NCBI GenBank assembly: GCA_025800215.1
Contig: JAOXSC010000027.1
Coordinates: forward strand, 1 to 56,523
Length of the DNA: 56,523 nt
Direction: 5' to 3'
From: Marinibacterium sp.
GTDB lineage: Bacteria > Pseudomonadota > Alphaproteobacteria > Rhodobacterales > Rhodobacteraceae
Shown here: one piece after another, positions 28,082-35,213 of the stretch
Layout: the number at the start of each line of letters is the position of its first letter
How positions within the stretch are numbered: the stretch's first letter is position 1
Notes under the pieces: generated by a model
What the model was told of the DNA's origin: nothing
The model's input: only the letters and a program-made list of their open reading frames with translations
Database searches by the model: none
Position numbers and translations under genes: made by a program

Positions 28082-28103
28082 CTGATGACTATTATCACAG
28101 ATG
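28079..28103. promoter_or_regulatory. Dyad overlapping the XRE gene start
   Basis: CATCTGATGA (28079-28088) and TCACAGATG (28095-28103) are complementary with one bulged base around CTATTA. The left end includes the XRE start codon. Position and symmetry suggest an autoregulatory operator that could also act on the divergent desaturase. Confidence 0.5.
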
Positions 28104-28192
28104 GTGACCAATGTTGAGGATTTTCCGAATGGGCCACAGCCCGCGCCCATGTCAGCCCATGTGTGACAAGACGACAGGGAACGGGCAGACCG

Positions 28193-29104
28193 ATGATGGC
28201 AGAGGCGGGCGACTGGAAGACACTGGGGCTGATCCTGGGGACCTATCTGGCCTGGGCCGGGGTGACGGTGGTGGGGGCCTCTCTGCCGGTGCTGGCCGTG
28301 GTGCCTGCGGGGCTTCTGATTGCGCTGCACGCCTCGCTGACCCATGAGGCGGTGCATGGCCACCCGTTTCGCCGCGCCGGGCTGAACGAAGCGCTGCTCT
28401 TTGCCCCGCTGAGCCTTGCCGTGCCCTATCGGCGGTTCCGCGATCTGCACCTGGCACATCATCGCGATGCCCGGCTGACCGACCCTTACGATGATCCCGA
28501 AAGCAACTATCTGGATCCGCAGGTCTGGCAGCGCCTGCCCGGCGGGCTGCGTTGGGTGCTGCGGCTGAACAACACGCTGGCGGGGCGGATGCTGCTGGGG
28601 CCGCTGATCGGGCAGATCGGGTTCATGTGCGCCGACTGGCGCCGGGCGCGCGCCGGGGATCGCGAGGTGATCGCGGCCTGGGGGCTGCATCTGCCGGGGG
28701 TGGCGCTGGTGTTGGGTTGGGTCTGGGCGGTGGGGATGCCGGTCTGGGCCTATGGGGCGGCGGCCTATCTGGGGCTCGCGATCCTGCGCATACGCACCTT
28801 TGCCGAACATCGTGCCCATGCAAGATCCCGCGCCCGCACGGTGATCATCGAAGATCGCGGGCTGCTGGGGTTTTTGTTTCTCAACAACAACCTGCATGTG
28901 GTGCACCACATGCATCCGCGCGCGCCGTGGTATGCGCTGCCCGATCTCTACCGGGCGGGCCGGGCGCGGTATCAGGCCTGCAATGACGGCTATGTCTACC
29001 GGTCCTATGGCGCGCTGTTTCGGGATCATCTGTGGCGGGCCAAGGATCCGGTGCCACATCCGCTCTGGTCATCGGGGCAGGGATCGTCCACCAAGGGGGA
29101 ATGA
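28193..29104 (+). CDS. Membrane fatty acid desaturase family protein
   Basis: A 303-residue di-iron membrane enzyme of the fatty acid desaturase/hydroxylase superfamily. The three histidine clusters are present: HEAVHGH (near residue 45), HLAHHRD (near 86) and HVVHHMHP (near 237). Several hydrophobic helices surround them. Oxygen-dependent desaturation or hydroxylation of a lipid acyl or head-group is expected. The substrate is not identifiable. ATG 28193 or 28196 may be used. Its TGA overlaps the start of the DMT gene as ATGA, so the two are coupled. Confidence 0.88.
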   Translation: MMAEAGDWKTLGLILGTYLAWAGVTVVGASLPVLAVVPAGLLIALHASLTHEAVHGHPFRRAGLNEALLFAPLSLAVPYRRFRDLHLAHHRDARLTDPYDDPESNYLDPQVWQRLPGGLRWVLRLNNTLAGRMLLGPLIGQIGFMCADWRRARAGDREVIAAWGLHLPGVALVLGWVWAVGMPVWAYGAAAYLGLAILRIRTFAEHRAHARSRARTVIIEDRGLLGFLFLNNNLHVVHHMHPRAPWYALPDLYRAGRARYQACNDGYVYRSYGALFRDHLWRAKDPVPHPLWSSGQGSSTKGE

Positions 29105-30018
29105 GCCTCTGGATCCCCGTGACACTGGCGGCGGCGCTGTTTCAGACCGCCCGCTTCATGCTGCAGAAATCGCTGAGCGCGGTGACCCTGTCGGCGGCAG
29201 GCGCCACATTTGCGCGCTTTGCCTATTCGGCACCACTGGTGGTGGCGGCGCTGGCGGGCTGGCTGATCGTCAGCGATACGCCGTTGCCTAGTCTGTCGCC
29301 GCGCTTTTGGGGCTTCGTGGCCTGCGGAGGGCTGGCGCAGATCCTGGCCACGATCTGCGTGGTGCTGCTGTTCAAACAGCGCAATTTTGCGGTGGGCATC
29401 ACCTTCAAGAAGACCGAAGTCATCCAGACCGCGCTGGTGGGGCTGGTGGTGCTGGGCGACACGATCAGCACCGGTGGGTGGCTGGCCATTGCGGTCGGGC
29501 TTGGGGCGGTGCTGGTGCTGTCAAAACCGCCGGGCGAGGCCGGGCCCTGGTGGCGCCACCTGACCAACCGCGCGTCGGGCCTGGGGCTGGGGTCGGGGGC
29601 GCTGTTTGCGGTGTCGGCGGTCAGCTACCGAGGGGCATCGCTCGAGCTGGGGCTGGACCCGGCGCTGAGCGACGCGCCGGTGCTGCGCGCGGCGATCACG
29701 CTTGCTGCGGTGACCAGCCTGCAGATGATCGGCATGGGGCTGTGGCTGGCCTGGCGCGACCGGGCGCAGCTTGCGGCGGTCTGGGCCTCGCGCCGGGTGT
29801 CGGCCTGGGTGGGGCTGACAAGCCTTGGGGGATCGTTCTGTTGGTTTCTGGCCTTCACGCTGCAGAACGCGGCCTATGTCAAAGCGCTTGGGCAGGTTGA
29901 GCTGATCTTCAGTCTGCTGGCGTCGACATTCGTGTTCCACGAACGCCCCACGCGCCGGGAACTGGCGGGGATGGGGCTGTTGGCGCTGTCGATCCTGCTG
30001 TTGATCCTGGCGATCTGA
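29101..30018 (+). CDS. DMT-superfamily (EamA) transporter
   Basis: A 305-residue inner-membrane protein with about ten hydrophobic helices arranged as two EamA repeats, typical of drug/metabolite transporters. Characteristic pieces are LFKQRNFAVGITFKKTEVIQ in the first repeat and YVKALGQVELIFSLLASTFVFHE plus the ending GMGLLALSILLLI in the second. ATG 29101 follows AAGGGGGA and overlaps the desaturase stop. The substrate is unknown; the coupling suggests a function shared with the desaturase. Confidence 0.85.
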   Translation: MSLWIPVTLAAALFQTARFMLQKSLSAVTLSAAGATFARFAYSAPLVVAALAGWLIVSDTPLPSLSPRFWGFVACGGLAQILATICVVLLFKQRNFAVGITFKKTEVIQTALVGLVVLGDTISTGGWLAIAVGLGAVLVLSKPPGEAGPWWRHLTNRASGLGLGSGALFAVSAVSYRGASLELGLDPALSDAPVLRAAITLAAVTSLQMIGMGLWLAWRDRAQLAAVWASRRVSAWVGLTSLGGSFCWFLAFTLQNAAYVKALGQVELIFSLLASTFVFHERPTRRELAGMGLLALSILLLILAI

Positions 30019-30025
30019 CGGGTCC

Positions 30026-30087
30026 GGGGGGCGTTGCCCCCGCCGCGCTGCGCGCGTCTCCCCCAAGGTATTTCGGGCCACAAAGAA
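30026..30087. repeat. Intergenic repeat, copy 2
   Basis: Like copy 1, it starts with a GGGGGC...GCCCCC type stem and ends with GGTATTTCGGGCCACAAAGA (from 30067). Together with the inverted end module at 30102-30122 it forms a long stem between convergent genes. Confidence 0.7.
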
Positions 30088-30101
30088 GGGCAGGGTCGTG
30101 C

Positions 30102-30122
30102 TTCTTTGTGGCTAAAAATACC
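30102..30122. repeat. Inverted copy of the repeat end module
   Basis: The reverse complement reads GGTATTTTTAGCCACAAAGA, nearly identical to the modules at 25703 and 30067. With the latter it can form a stem of about 21 bases around a 14-base loop. That stem could serve as a bidirectional terminator for the convergent DMT and NUDIX genes. Confidence 0.7.
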
Positions 30123-30138
30123 TAAAATCCGACGGGTC

Positions 30139-30837
30139 TCAGTCGTGCGGCGTCTGGGGTGTGCCGTGCAGTCGCAAAAAGAGGTTTTCTTCGTCGGAGT
30201 TCTTGAAGAAGGGCACGTTGGGGGGGGCTGCGGTGTCGGTCACGCGCGCGCCGATTTCGGCCAGGGCGATTTCGGTGATGAAGGGCAGGTCAAAGCGGCG
30301 CGCGTCCTGCAGGGGGATCCATTGCAGATGCGACAGCTCGTCCGAGGCGGCGCTGAAATCGTCAAGGTCGCCCTGGATCTGATCGGCATCCAGCAGAAAG
30401 AACCGCGCATCAAAGCGGCGCGGCTGGCCCGGTGGGGTGATCGCGCGGAAGACGAATTGCAGCGCCCCCGCATCGGGCCGGTGGCCGGTGGCGGCATAGC
30501 TGGCCCAGTCGGCGGGCGGGTCCGGCCAGTCGGCACGTTGGCCCAGCACCAGCCCGGTTTCTTCCCAAAGCTCGCGGATCGCCGCAGCCGCCAGGGCCTG
30601 TTGCAGGCCCGGCGTTGCATCGCTGTCCAGCCTGTCAAAGCAGGGCGCGGGCAGCGGTGCGAGCAGCGGGATGTGGGCGTCCGAGGCATCCACCGCGCCG
30701 CCGGGAAAGACAAACTTGTTTGGCATGAAGGCAGCGGCGCGGCCGCGTTGCCCCATCAGCACCGACGGCGTTGCGAACCGGTCGCGCAGCACGATCACCG
30801 TGGCGGCGTCGCGGATGGCGGTTTTGTCTATTGTCAT
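30139..30837 (-). CDS. NUDIX hydrolase
   Basis: A 232-residue NUDIX protein. The catalytic helix motif AAIRELWEETGL (REx2EExGL core) lies near residues 80-91. The preceding conserved Gly segment FPGGAVD is separated from it by an insert of about 25 residues, so the box is longer than the standard 23 residues. This is seen in the NUDT7/8/19-like CoA or nucleotide pyrophosphatase branch. ATG 30837 is preferred over the frame from 30891. The DUF983 gene lies 31 bases upstream and is probably co-transcribed. The substrate is unknown. Confidence 0.88.
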   Translation of the reverse strand: MTIDKTAIRDAATVIVLRDRFATPSVLMGQRGRAAAFMPNKFVFPGGAVDASDAHIPLLAPLPAPCFDRLDSDATPGLQQALAAAAIRELWEETGLVLGQRADWPDPPADWASYAATGHRPDAGALQFVFRAITPPGQPRRFDARFFLLDADQIQGDLDDFSAASDELSHLQWIPLQDARRFDLPFITEIALAEIGARVTDTAAPPNVPFFKNSDEENLFLRLHGTPQTPHD

Positions 30838-30868
30838 GATCCCCCCGGCCTTTGCAGATGTCGCGGGA

Positions 30869-31279
30869 TCAGGGTCTGGTCCCAAATCCATGCATGCGGC
30901 GCGCCCACTGGAACGCCACGACCACCCCTTTCAATCTGGGAAGAAGGTAGAGCGACAGGCCCACGCAGCCAACCGCAAAGATGGTGAACAGCACCAGCGG
31001 TTCGGGGCGCCACTGCACATAGGTCACGTGCAGCAGCGGTGCCATGAGGTGTCCCACGATCAGGATCGTCAGATAGGCCGGCCCGTCATCGGCGCGCGCA
31101 GGGGTGAGATCCTGTCGGCAGACCGCACAGCTGTCATTGAGCTTGAGATAGCTTTTGAGCAGTGGACCGCTGCCGCAATTGGGGCATTTGCGGCGAAACC
31201 CACGGAACATGGCAGGCCAGACCGGGCGCTCCTGGGAAAGCCTGGTCTCGTCGGCGATGGGGGTGTCGGTATCGGGCAT
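30869..31279 (-). CDS. DUF983 family membrane protein
   Basis: A 136-residue protein with a zinc-ribbon-like pair of CxxC motifs (CPNCG near residue 32, CAVC near 51) and two hydrophobic helices (about residues 70-85 and 95-113). This is the standard DUF983 architecture. Function is unknown; family genes often neighbour cytochrome oxidase or NUDIX genes in alphaproteobacteria. It is divergent from the EF-hand gene with a 210-base gap. Confidence 0.88.
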   Translation of the reverse strand: MPDTDTPIADETRLSQERPVWPAMFRGFRRKCPNCGSGPLLKSYLKLNDSCAVCRQDLTPARADDGPAYLTILIVGHLMAPLLHVTYVQWRPEPLVLFTIFAVGCVGLSLYLLPRLKGVVVAFQWARRMHGFGTRP

Positions 31280-31489
31280 GGGGGGACTCGTAAATAAGAT
31301 GCAGGCTATATGCTCCTATGGGGCCCGCGTTTGAAAGGGGACGAGATGTCTTGCGTCCGGATGTCGCGCCACGTCCCCGTGCGGTGGTCCGCAGAGCGGG
31401 GCATATTTTTTCGACGGAGTCGCATCTGCAGGGCGTTAGAGGTATGTCTCGGGCGGCAAGGGGTCGCCCGGCAAGAGAGGAAGAGCACA

Positions 31490-31972
31490 ATGAAACACGC
31501 GGTTTTCATGGCCCTGATCGTGAGCACGGGCCTGGCGGTTTCCGCCGTCAGCGCAGAGGCCAAAGGTGGCCACGGCACGCGGGCGAGCTTTGCCGAGCTT
31601 GACGCAAACAATGACGGCGCGCTGACGCCGGACGAAATGAAGGCCCATCACGCAGGCCGTTTTGAGGCGACGGACACCGATGGCGACGGCCTGCTGTCGG
31701 TCGAAGAACTGATGATCCGCACCAGCAAGGATGCCGAGGCCCGCGTGCAGGCGATGATTGCGCGGTTCGACGCCAACAAGGACGGGATGCTGAGCCGCGA
31801 TGAGCTGCCCGCACCCGGCGCCAAGCACGAAAAGCGCGCCAACCGCTTCTTTGAAAAGGCCGATGCCGATGGCAATGGCGCGCTCTCGCAAGAGGAGTTC
31901 GACACCGCGCGCGCCAATCTCAAGGACCGCGCCAAGGGTCCGGGCGGCAAGCCCGGCAAATCGGCCGACTGA
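31490..31972 (+). CDS. Periplasmic four-EF-hand calcium-binding protein
   Basis: A 160-residue exported protein. The signal peptide (MKHAVFMALIVSTGLAVSAVSAEA) is followed by four canonical EF-hand loops beginning at Asp38 (DANNDGALTPDE), Asp62 (DTDGDGLLSVEE), Asp94 (DANKDGMLSRDE) and Asp125 (DADGNGALSQEE). All have Asp/Asn at positions 1, 3 and 5, Gly at 6 and Glu at 12. The tail is Lys/Gly-rich. ATG 31490 follows GAGAGG at nine bases. It heads a four-gene unit with an ECF sigma factor, a membrane protein and a metal-sensor-like protein, so it may be target or modulator of that system. Confidence 0.92.
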   Translation: MKHAVFMALIVSTGLAVSAVSAEAKGGHGTRASFAELDANNDGALTPDEMKAHHAGRFEATDTDGDGLLSVEELMIRTSKDAEARVQAMIARFDANKDGMLSRDELPAPGAKHEKRANRFFEKADADGNGALSQEEFDTARANLKDRAKGPGGKPGKSAD

Positions 31973-31977
31973 TCTTT

Positions 31978-32595
31978 GTGGTGGACGGTGCCACGCGCAT
32001 AAGCGGGGCTCCTCCCGACCGGGATGGGGCTCAGGCCGAAGCCGCCTTGCTGGCGGCTTTTGCCCGTGGCGATCGCGGCGCGGCGGTCACGCTGACGCAG
32101 TCCATCGCGCCGCGCATTTTTGCCATGGCCTGCCGCATGCTCGGCGACCGGAGCGAAGCCGAAGACGTCACCCAGGAGGCGCTGCTGCGCCTCTGGCGGA
32201 TCGCGCCGGACTGGGAACCGGGCCGGGCGCAGGTCAGCACTTGGGTGTATCAGGTGGCGCTGAACCTGTGCCGGGACCGGTTGCGGCGCCATGGTGGGCG
32301 CGCGCTTGATCTGGATGCGGTGCCCGAACCGCCCGATGAGGCGCCCTCGGCCCTGGCGCGGATGGCCGGGGCGGACCGGGCGGCGGCGTTGCAGGCCGCG
32401 CTGGACACGCTGCCCGAGCGGCAGCGCCAGGCGGTGATGCTGCGCCATCTTGAGGACCTCGCCAATCCCGAGATCGCACAGATCATGGAGATCAGCGTTG
32501 AAGCGGTAGAGAGCCTGACCGCGCGGGGCAAACGGGCTTTGGTGGCGGCGCTGAAAGGGCGCCGCGCGGATCTGGGGTTTGAGGATGACGAATGA
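31978..32595 (+). CDS. ECF-type RNA polymerase sigma factor
   Basis: A 205-residue sigma-70 family factor with only regions 2 and 4. Region 2: AFARGDRGAAVTLTQ through RMLGDRSEAEDVTQEALLRLWR (near residues 27-82). Region 4: LPERQRQAVMLRHLEDLANPEIAQIMEISVEAVESL (near 143-178). GTG 31978, five bases after the EF-hand stop, is the likely start, though no clear ribosome site is visible; GTG 31981 is also possible. The following two genes look like a membrane anti-sigma and a periplasmic sensor, the layout of Cnr-type metal-responsive ECF systems. Confidence 0.9.
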   Translation: MVDGATRISGAPPDRDGAQAEAALLAAFARGDRGAAVTLTQSIAPRIFAMACRMLGDRSEAEDVTQEALLRLWRIAPDWEPGRAQVSTWVYQVALNLCRDRLRRHGGRALDLDAVPEPPDEAPSALARMAGADRAAALQAALDTLPERQRQAVMLRHLEDLANPEIAQIMEISVEAVESLTARGKRALVAALKGRRADLGFEDDE

Positions 32596-32971
32596 CATGA
32601 CAGATGATGCTGTGTTCAAGGCGCATCTTGATGCTGCGCGGACCGAAACACCGCAGATGGATGCCGCTTTCATGGACCGGCTGATCAGCGATGCGATGGC
32701 AGCACAGGACGCGTTGATCGCGCCCCCGCCCGTTGCCCCACCCGTGACTCGGCCTGCGCCGGGGATCTGGCAACAGATCCGCGAAGGGCTTGGCGGCTGG
32801 CCCGGTCTTGGCGGGCTGGTGGCCGCAAGTCTGGTGGGGATCTGGTTCGGCGCTGCCCCGCCCAGTGCCGGGATCGGGATCGACCCGGCCGCGCTGGTCT
32901 TTGGTCAGGTCGAAACATATGACGATCTGTTCCAGACCGTGGCCATGCCCGCCAGCTTTGCCGAGAATTGA
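32585..32971 (+). CDS. Putative single-pass anti-sigma factor
   Basis: A 128-residue protein. The N-terminal part (about 80 residues) is acidic then Pro-rich and cytoplasmic. One hydrophobic segment GLGGLVAASLVGIWFGAAP (about residues 75-93) and a short periplasmic tail follow. Size and topology resemble CnrY-type anti-sigma factors, though no sequence signature is decisive. It overlaps the sigma gene by 11 bases (ATG 32585; ATG 32597 is possible), which suggests balanced synthesis with its proposed partner. The assignment is from context. Confidence 0.6.
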   Translation: MTNDMTDDAVFKAHLDAARTETPQMDAAFMDRLISDAMAAQDALIAPPPVAPPVTRPAPGIWQQIREGLGGWPGLGGLVAASLVGIWFGAAPPSAGIGIDPAALVFGQVETYDDLFQTVAMPASFAEN

Positions 32972-32983
32972 CAGGAGGACGCG

Positions 32984-33535
32984 ATGACCCAAACACCGCA
33001 TCCCGAAGATGCCACCGTAACGCGGCGCAGCCCGCGCTGGATGAAACTGCTGCTGGTGGGATCGCTGGCGCTGAACCTGACGGTTCTGGGGCTGGTGGCG
33101 GGCGCCGTCTGGCGGTTCAATGACCGCGAGCATGGCCCGAGGGTCAGCGCGCCGCTTGGGATCGTTCTGTTCAGGACGCTGGCGTCCGAAGACCGCAAGG
33201 CCCTGCGCGCCGAGCTGGGCGGGCAGGTTCAGCCGCAGCGCATGTCGCGCCGGGCCATTCTGATCGAGATCCCCACCGCGCTGCGCGCCGACCCGCCGGA
33301 TATGGTGCGGCTTGAGGCGATCATCGACAGCGAGGTCGCGCGCCATGCCGATTGGCTGACCCTGTCCAATGACAGCTGGCTGGCCCATGTGGAAACCATG
33401 GATGTCGCGGCCCGTCGTGCCTATGCCGACCGGCTCGAAGCGGTGATGCGCGACCGGCTGGATCACCATGGCAAACCAAAGCCGCCCCACGGGCATCCAC
33501 CCAAACCGGGGCATCCGCCCAAGGATGACCGCTGA
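32984..33535 (+). CDS. Periplasmic heavy-metal sensor-like protein (CnrX/Spy-type)
   Basis: A 183-residue protein with one N-terminal membrane anchor (about residues 20-42) and a helical periplasmic part. It resembles the CnrX/ZraP-type heavy-metal sensor family: LRAELGGQVQPQRMSRRAILIEIPTALRADPPD, then EAVMRDRL. The C-terminus is a His/Pro/Lys-rich tail (HHGKPKPPHGHPPKPGHPP), a plausible metal ligand. ATG 32984 follows AGGAGG. In Cnr systems this protein holds the anti-sigma until metal binds. The metal or signal here is unknown, and the EF-hand partner raises calcium as a candidate. Confidence 0.75.
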   Translation: MTQTPHPEDATVTRRSPRWMKLLLVGSLALNLTVLGLVAGAVWRFNDREHGPRVSAPLGIVLFRTLASEDRKALRAELGGQVQPQRMSRRAILIEIPTALRADPPDMVRLEAIIDSEVARHADWLTLSNDSWLAHVETMDVAARRAYADRLEAVMRDRLDHHGKPKPPHGHPPKPGHPPKDDR

Positions 33536-33587
33536 CAGCGGGCGCGGGTTCAGCGCGTGGGTTGGTTGAAGACCGGCGTTCGGGAGG

Positions 33588-34985
33588 TCAGGCCGCCGAT
33601 GGGCACTGGGTGACCTGATTGCGACCGGCATGCTTGGCTTCGTAAAGCGCGCGGTCGGCGCGCGCCAGCAGGTCCGACACCGGATCCGCGCTGCCCGTCG
33701 GGCCCGAATGGTCCAGAGGGCCGCAGACCAGCCCGATGCTGATGGTGGCGCGGATCTTCTGCGCGGTTCCAGGCACCTCGACCGGGTGGGCGGCGATGCG
33801 GCGGCAGAGCGCTTCGGCCGCGCGGCGGGCGGCAGGCAGGTCGAGCCCGTCCAGCACCATCAGGAATTCTTCGCCGCCGATGCGCGCGACCATGTCCGAC
33901 GGGCGCAGCCCTTCGCGCAGGCGCCGGGCGGTTTCGATCAGCACCGCGTCCCCGGCCTGATGACCGAAGCGGTCATTCACCGATTTGAAATGGTCCAGAT
34001 CGGCCACCATCACCGCAAACTGACCGTCAGAGGCGCTGGCCTTGGCCATCACCCCGTGCAGATGGGGCAGGGCATAGCGGCGATTGTAAAGCCCGGTCAT
34101 CGGGTCGGTGACGGCGGCCTCCAGTTCGCGCGCAAGGCTGGCGCGCAAACGATCCGTGCGGCGTTTGCGGCGCAGCTGCGTGGCCAGCCTCAGGATCAGT
34201 TCGTTGGTGCAGAACCCGATGGGCAGCACGTCATCGGCCCCCATATCAAGCGCGTCGGCGGCCAGATCCGGGGCGTCGGGCGGGCAGACCGCGATCAGTG
34301 CGGCGTGGCCGGTGCCTGCGCGCGCGCGCAGCTCGGCCAGGTGCCGCAGCCCGGCCTGCCGCATGTCGCCGGTCAGGTCGAGCACATAGGCATCGGGGCG
34401 CGGCGCCTGTTGCATGGCCTGCTGCAGATCGCCCTGACCATAGCCGCTGACCGTATCGCTGACGCGCCCGCGCAGCGATGTCGCCCGCGCCCGCGCGGCG
34501 ACGCGGTCGGCGCAGATTACGGCGATGTTGACGGGGATGGTATAGGCGCTTTGGGCATCGGCCAGTCCGGGGCGGCGCATGCTGTGTTCGGCGCTGTGCA
34601 AGTCGGCTTCGTCCCGGCGGCGGCGCAGCAGGTTGCGGATGCGCGCCATCAGATAGGTGTCGTCAAGCGGGCGGCTGAGCACATCGTCAAACCCCGATGA
34701 CAGCGCCGCCAGCCGTGCGGTGTGATCGCCCGCCGGGGTGATGGTGATCACCGGAACCCGCGAAAGGGCCGGCGTGCTGCGCAGCATCATCTGCAGATCC
34801 GACGCGGTGCCGTCCGGCAGCTGGCTGGCGCACAGGATCAGGTCGGGGCGGTCGCGTTCGATCACCGGGCGGACCGTTGCCAGCCGATCAACCTGCGAGA
34901 CCCCGTAGCAGGCAGCAGCCAGGCGGGTCTTGAGCAGGATCCGATTGGTCGAAACTCCGTCGACGATTAGGATGCGGCCTGACAC
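33588..34985 (-). CDS. pleD: PleD-type diguanylate cyclase (REC-REC-GGDEF) with degenerate first receiver
   Basis: A 465-residue response regulator with two receiver domains (about 1-125 and 150-275) and a GGDEF domain (about 295-460) that makes c-di-GMP. The active site is GGEEF and the inhibitory I-site RPSD lies five residues before it. Register with Caulobacter PleD is exact at the start (MSGRILIVD). The phosphoacceptor position Asp53 is Ala here (LILCASQLPDG) and Asp10 of the acidic pocket is Gly (VDGVS). The second receiver keeps an Asp (YVLDLTGD). Activation by phosphorylation of the first receiver is therefore not possible in the classical way. Confidence 0.92.
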   Translation of the reverse strand: MSGRILIVDGVSTNRILLKTRLAAACYGVSQVDRLATVRPVIERDRPDLILCASQLPDGTASDLQMMLRSTPALSRVPVITITPAGDHTARLAALSSGFDDVLSRPLDDTYLMARIRNLLRRRRDEADLHSAEHSMRRPGLADAQSAYTIPVNIAVICADRVAARARATSLRGRVSDTVSGYGQGDLQQAMQQAPRPDAYVLDLTGDMRQAGLRHLAELRARAGTGHAALIAVCPPDAPDLAADALDMGADDVLPIGFCTNELILRLATQLRRKRRTDRLRASLARELEAAVTDPMTGLYNRRYALPHLHGVMAKASASDGQFAVMVADLDHFKSVNDRFGHQAGDAVLIETARRLREGLRPSDMVARIGGEEFLMVLDGLDLPAARRAAEALCRRIAAHPVEVPGTAQKIRATISIGLVCGPLDHSGPTGSADPVSDLLARADRALYEAKHAGRNQVTQCPSAA

Positions 34986-35213
34986 ACGAAAGCCTTTCGG
35001 TGGACATCAAAGGATGCCGACCAACCTCACCCATACTGGTTAACAGCCGCTTAATCCCGTCCGGCGCGTCGGCGGGGATCTGCCGATGCGCCCCGATGCT
35101 GGCGCCGGATGCGCCGGATGCGCTGAGGATGCCGCGCCCCAGATTATCCCTGTTCGCAGCGGCTGCTATCGCTATCATGGTCAGGATGCGGATGCAGTTG
35201 AGGGGGGCAAGAC

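Noticed and set aside
31337..31378. Inverted repeat GGGGACG...CGTCCCC upstream of the EF-hand gene.
   Set aside because: The 7-bp arms are 28 bases apart in GC-rich DNA, which is likely by chance, and there is no link to a promoter.
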